Of a stretch of DNA of 26,802 nt, positions 25,101 through 26,802 are shown piece by piece. The notes below the pieces were generated by a model. It saw only the letters and a list, made by a program, of their open reading frames with translations, was not told the DNA's origin and did no database searches. The first letter of the stretch is position 1, and every line of letters starts with the position of its first letter. Source of the DNA: UBA1724 sp963632245 (GTDB lineage: Bacteria > Verrucomicrobiota > Lentisphaeria > Oligosphaerales > Oligosphaeraceae). The stretch spans positions 1 to 26,802 of the forward strand of contig CAVGTF010000011.1 in assembly GCA_963632245.1 (NCBI GenBank), in the 5' to 3' direction. The position numbers and the translations under genes are program-made.

Positions 25101-26052
25101 CCGGCTCGCTTTCCGGAGTGCGAAGATTGCCCTCCACGAAGGGCTGGTGGGGCGGGAAATGGGTGTCGAAAGCGACGTATAGATTCTCCTGGTCGTAGGT
25201 GAGCCAGAAGTGGTGATCCGGGAGGCTGCCGGATTCCTGGGGATAGTTCCCCTGGATCAGACGGGGCACCGAGGCGGCGTGCTTCCAGGCATCCTCCGAC
25301 AACAATCCATCATTCACCGGGGCAGGCATGCCCGCGGACAGCGGCGGCACAGAAAGCCGCTGCGGATTGGTCTTCGCCAAGGGCTGGAACTCCACGCCGG
25401 AAAATTTCGCCACTTCCTGGGGAGTCAGGGCGGTGTTGAATACCTTCAGGGTCTCCAGACGGGTGTCGTCGCACCAGGGATTGGTGCCGATCCAGCCGTC
25501 CGCATAGGGTCCAATATTAAGTTGCGTGAGCTTATCGACAGGAAGGGGTTGCTCGGTCTCCGCCAGGATCTTTCCATCCAAATAGAGCCGCAGCCACTGT
25601 CCATCCCAGGAGAAGCCCAGATCATACGCCCTACCGGGTTCCAGCAGGTCCGTCATCTCCATGCGGAAGGTCTTGTCCTGATCGGAAAAGACGAAAGCCC
25701 AACGCTTGTCACCAAAGAAATAATACCCCGCATAAAGCCGGGAAGCGGTGCGCAAGGTCACCAGAGTCCGCATGGTATTCCGGGGCTCGCGGGGCTCCTC
25801 AAAGCGCGCCCGGAACAAAATGGTGCCCTCGTTCTGCCCCAAGAGGGGCAGAGCGGGAAGCGAAAATCCCTCCGCACCAACCAATAAGGCACCATCCCGC
25901 ACACGCCCCGCACCCGGGGTGTGCGCCACACTCGCCACTACCGCGCTCCTGTCTCGGGAAAAGTCCAGATCCAATGTCTGGACCGCCCGCAGACTCGTGA
26001 AAGACATCGTCAAAAACAGAAATGACAGCAGAGGCAGAAAGGCGTGGCGCAT
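22150..26052 (-). CDS. Large secreted LamG/CBM9/hydrolase-like protein
   Basis: A 1300-residue exported protein. Residues 1-23 are a signal peptide (hydrophobic LPLLSFLFLTMSF, cleavage near LRA). Residues 25-215 look like a concanavalin A/LamG lectin-like sandwich (TILFRARFEE, WLRLYLDGKILAE). Residues 243-425 resemble a CBM9-type carbohydrate-binding domain (PVNDGLLSEDAW, HHFWLTYDQENLYVAF, VEIYLQTD). The C-terminal half combines beta domains with a probable TIM-barrel region around MKGLYFDFGN (996-1005). The overall layout recalls glycoside-hydrolase-like proteins of the DUF6067 type common in Lentisphaerae and Planctomycetes, an assignment from memory and not secure. It likely binds and processes a polysaccharide outside the cytoplasm. 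The pseudopilin-like gene lies 68 nt upstream; no Shine-Dalgarno. Confidence 0.75.
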   Translation of the reverse strand: MRHAFLPLLSFLFLTMSFTSLRAVQTLDLDFSRDRSAVVASVAHTPGAGRVRDGALLVGAEGFSLPALPLLGQNEGTILFRARFEEPREPRNTMRTLVTLRTASRLYAGYYFFGDKRWAFVFSDQDKTFRMEMTDLLEPGRAYDLGFSWDGQWLRLYLDGKILAETEQPLPVDKLTQLNIGPYADGWIGTNPWCDDTRLETLKVFNTALTPQEVAKFSGVEFQPLAKTNPQRLSVPPLSAGMPAPVNDGLLSEDAWKHAASVPRLIQGNYPQESGSLPDHHFWLTYDQENLYVAFDTHFPPHQPFVEGNLRTPESEPEVWGSESVEIYLQTDAVYRFAGNIAGGYCEGRGMDTAWNGAWTYNVSRSMKIDDSYVWQGEMTIPWKTVGLDGPPAEDLRINCCRSWKLPDFGQHSSLDVTGEGYAVEAMVPVHFGPAPILQIPLQGNPNNGEFQQEYLVESAQGGKVTYDLSLAKLDGSALPLSILHRSWNLKPGENVSDKASMTIGQAEYDCLMSTLDQDGQVATRFLIPFRLDETLFTITPLYLQGKIRITLKDAILNHKFGKDFRGRLVLKNASGEELSAIASDSVPAELPFDRAWAAGNYQVVLEDGNGNALASENAEYLGIGDWESQVFPEDIIIPPFDPMTSQAEAGRLACQVSLREYQWDNGALPTQFVSQGVPLLSSPVELLLGGRTASADDFQTGMQKPHRVEFTASGRGYRNDGWLEYDGVQWNRVTVEPNAGAVAIRFRMPADQAKYLHGATTGGVWGAKTTLALPEGTTTVRYYSSIWIGDEERGLCFFSENRNGWTADARDALVVEKSGDTATVTFRICSDARRSEPLEIGIGFLATPIRPFAKNYPYDTFNWSYAAPMNRDVAIPAQDVEIIDPPYGVYRGDLGSFFADTNDRDGNSCADSYRISFERQTNGHHVRPVPYLCGRYLSAKYPETRAFKAEWTFRPELAQDYDNTGHFIYDCCPASPASAFFAHKVRTLLTRFPEMKGLYFDFGNAPECSNVEHGCHGGQPLLAQREFYRRMCLVQMECGIESPVIVLHNTDCDLLPTYTFASHLFNGEHIRQDSSPLLHNKKTILDTYGIEMFASELSSLPFGITNSVYFPVDTLRPENGGDEETDDYQFRLGKAEHAATLIHNTVMSPMRNHYGMFDKIMRTFANFGVGQPDERFVGYWKNAVRVEGAKDIYVSCHVRGDKVLAVVGHVGKSHDDQTFDVVFDWNALGVANPPFEAKDCMTAPDPEYQELQERLTKFGVPPERATLKLGDFGSQIHSFQGNTLRLSLEHHSFAIIELR

Positions 26053-26120
26053 GGGTCCGAAAGCGGGGGCAAAGGTGCGAATGGTGCTAGATGGAATGGA
26101 TCGGAGGGCGGGAGGAACGA

Positions 26121-26802
26121 CTAGCGGTCGAAGTGGAAGGTGTAGGCGCCATTGTAGGAGCCATTAACCCTCGGGAAGACCATCGCGTAGGGATTGCGCT
26201 GCTCGGTGTAGTTGTCGTACTTGTTGCCGCAGTGGGTCACAATGGACTCCACGTGGGCATCGGGGAAGATGGTGTTCACCGCGCCATCGTGCATGCCAGT
26301 CACCTGACCAAAGTAGTAACCGGGGGCCAGATAGGACTCAAAGCAAAGGTAATATCCGCGGCTGGTCACTGCGGAGCAGGTTGCCTCGGTGATGAGAACC
26401 GCGCGGCTGGGCTGCTTGATGGCGTCGACATGGAAGCCAAAGCCATACTTGCCGTCACCAGCGGGGTTGTCCGCAAAACGGTTCATGCTGTAACGGGTCC
26501 ACTGGAGAGCCGCCCAACGGCCACTGGCGGTACCACCCTCCAACCACTCCTTGTTCTGATAGGCATGCAACTCCTGCTCCTCGTCCACCGTGCAACGGAA
26601 GGACAGACCATTCAGGCTGCCAGCGGCATACTGAATCAACAGGCCAGGCCAGAAGGGTTGATAGTTACCACCACCATCCCAAGTGGCACTGTAGGTGACC
26701 TCAGAACCGGTACCCACGCACTTGCCATCAGACTCCTGCACATACATCGCCCAGAACAACGCAATCTGCTTCATGTTGTTCACACAGCTGATGGTACGAG
26801 CC
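26121..26802 (-). CDS. Pseudopilin-like protein with H-X9-D motif (5' part beyond window)
   Basis: The frame is open to the window edge, so the N terminus, presumably with a prepilin-type cleavage site and hydrophobic helix, is missing. The first visible residues ARTISCVNNMKQIALFWAMY match the helix-exit region of type II secretion pseudopilin G-like/DUF1559 proteins. Near the C terminus GMHDGAVNTIFPDAHVESI fits the H-X9-DG motif of this family, but with Ala in place of Gly. Such proteins are greatly expanded in Lentisphaerae and Planctomycetes and often sit beside sulfatases and glycoside hydrolases. It is probably envelope-anchored or exported, and its pairing with the secreted glycan-binding protein suggests a surface role. 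Confidence 0.8.
   Translation of the reverse strand, partial: ARTISCVNNMKQIALFWAMYVQESDGKCVGTGSEVTYSATWDGGGNYQPFWPGLLIQYAAGSLNGLSFRCTVDEEQELHAYQNKEWLEGGTASGRWAALQWTRYSMNRFADNPAGDGKYGFGFHVDAIKQPSRAVLITEATCSAVTSRGYYLCFESYLAPGYYFGQVTGMHDGAVNTIFPDAHVESIVTHCGNKYDNYTEQRNPYAMVFPRVNGSYNGAYTFHFDR

Overview
All recognisable genes in this window (13 CDS and one tRNA) read on the minus strand, so the transcriptional order runs from position 26802 down to 1. The proteins suggest a GC-rich, outer-membrane-bearing member of the PVC group, most likely Lentisphaeria/Victivallales-like (Verrucomicrobiota). Reasons: a Kdo transferase for lipid A (waaA); a pseudopilin-like protein with an H-X9-D motif of the type massively expanded in Lentisphaerae and Planctomycetes; a very large secreted LamG/CBM9/hydrolase-like protein; and many genes without a purine-rich Shine-Dalgarno. 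This placement is inference from gene content only.

Layout from the right edge, in order of transcription: (1) a 5'-truncated pseudopilin-like gene (26121-26802) and a 1300-residue secreted carbohydrate-active-type protein (22150-26052). (2) A repeat locus (about 21490-22130). (3) A GNAT acetyltransferase and a cytoplasmic GH31 glycosidase (21485 down to 18084). (4) A second repeat locus (about 17860-18080) in opposite orientation. (5) A small zinc-finger membrane protein with its own terminator. (6) An M28 aminopeptidase-like gene. (7) A closely spaced run: gnd, a LarA-type nickel-pincer racemase/epimerase homologue, a KDG-kinase-like PfkB kinase, a PLP aminotransferase, an FAD oxidoreductase and mutS (16088 down to 6764). 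(8) The largest repeat locus (about 5780-6740), with an exact 201-bp tandem duplication. (9) waaA and hrpB, an AraC regulator and a tRNA-Gln, ending at a 25-bp perfect inverted repeat near the left edge.

Functionally, the gnd / LarA-homologue / KdgK-like block looks like sugar-acid metabolism (gluconate/mannonate/KDG level). The GH31 and the large secreted protein point to glycan degradation. waaA marks lipid A/LPS synthesis; hrpB and mutS are housekeeping.

The most unusual content is intergenic. Fourteen REP-like GC hairpins, each opened by TACCG and closed by CGGAA, sit in three mosaic loci. A shared leader module with AATGAGG heptads abuts the start codons of two unrelated genes. A 21-bp perfect hairpin carries the mutS stop codon in its loop. 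The tRNA-Gln has C at the normally invariant U55. mutS is interrupted by a 10-N assembly gap.
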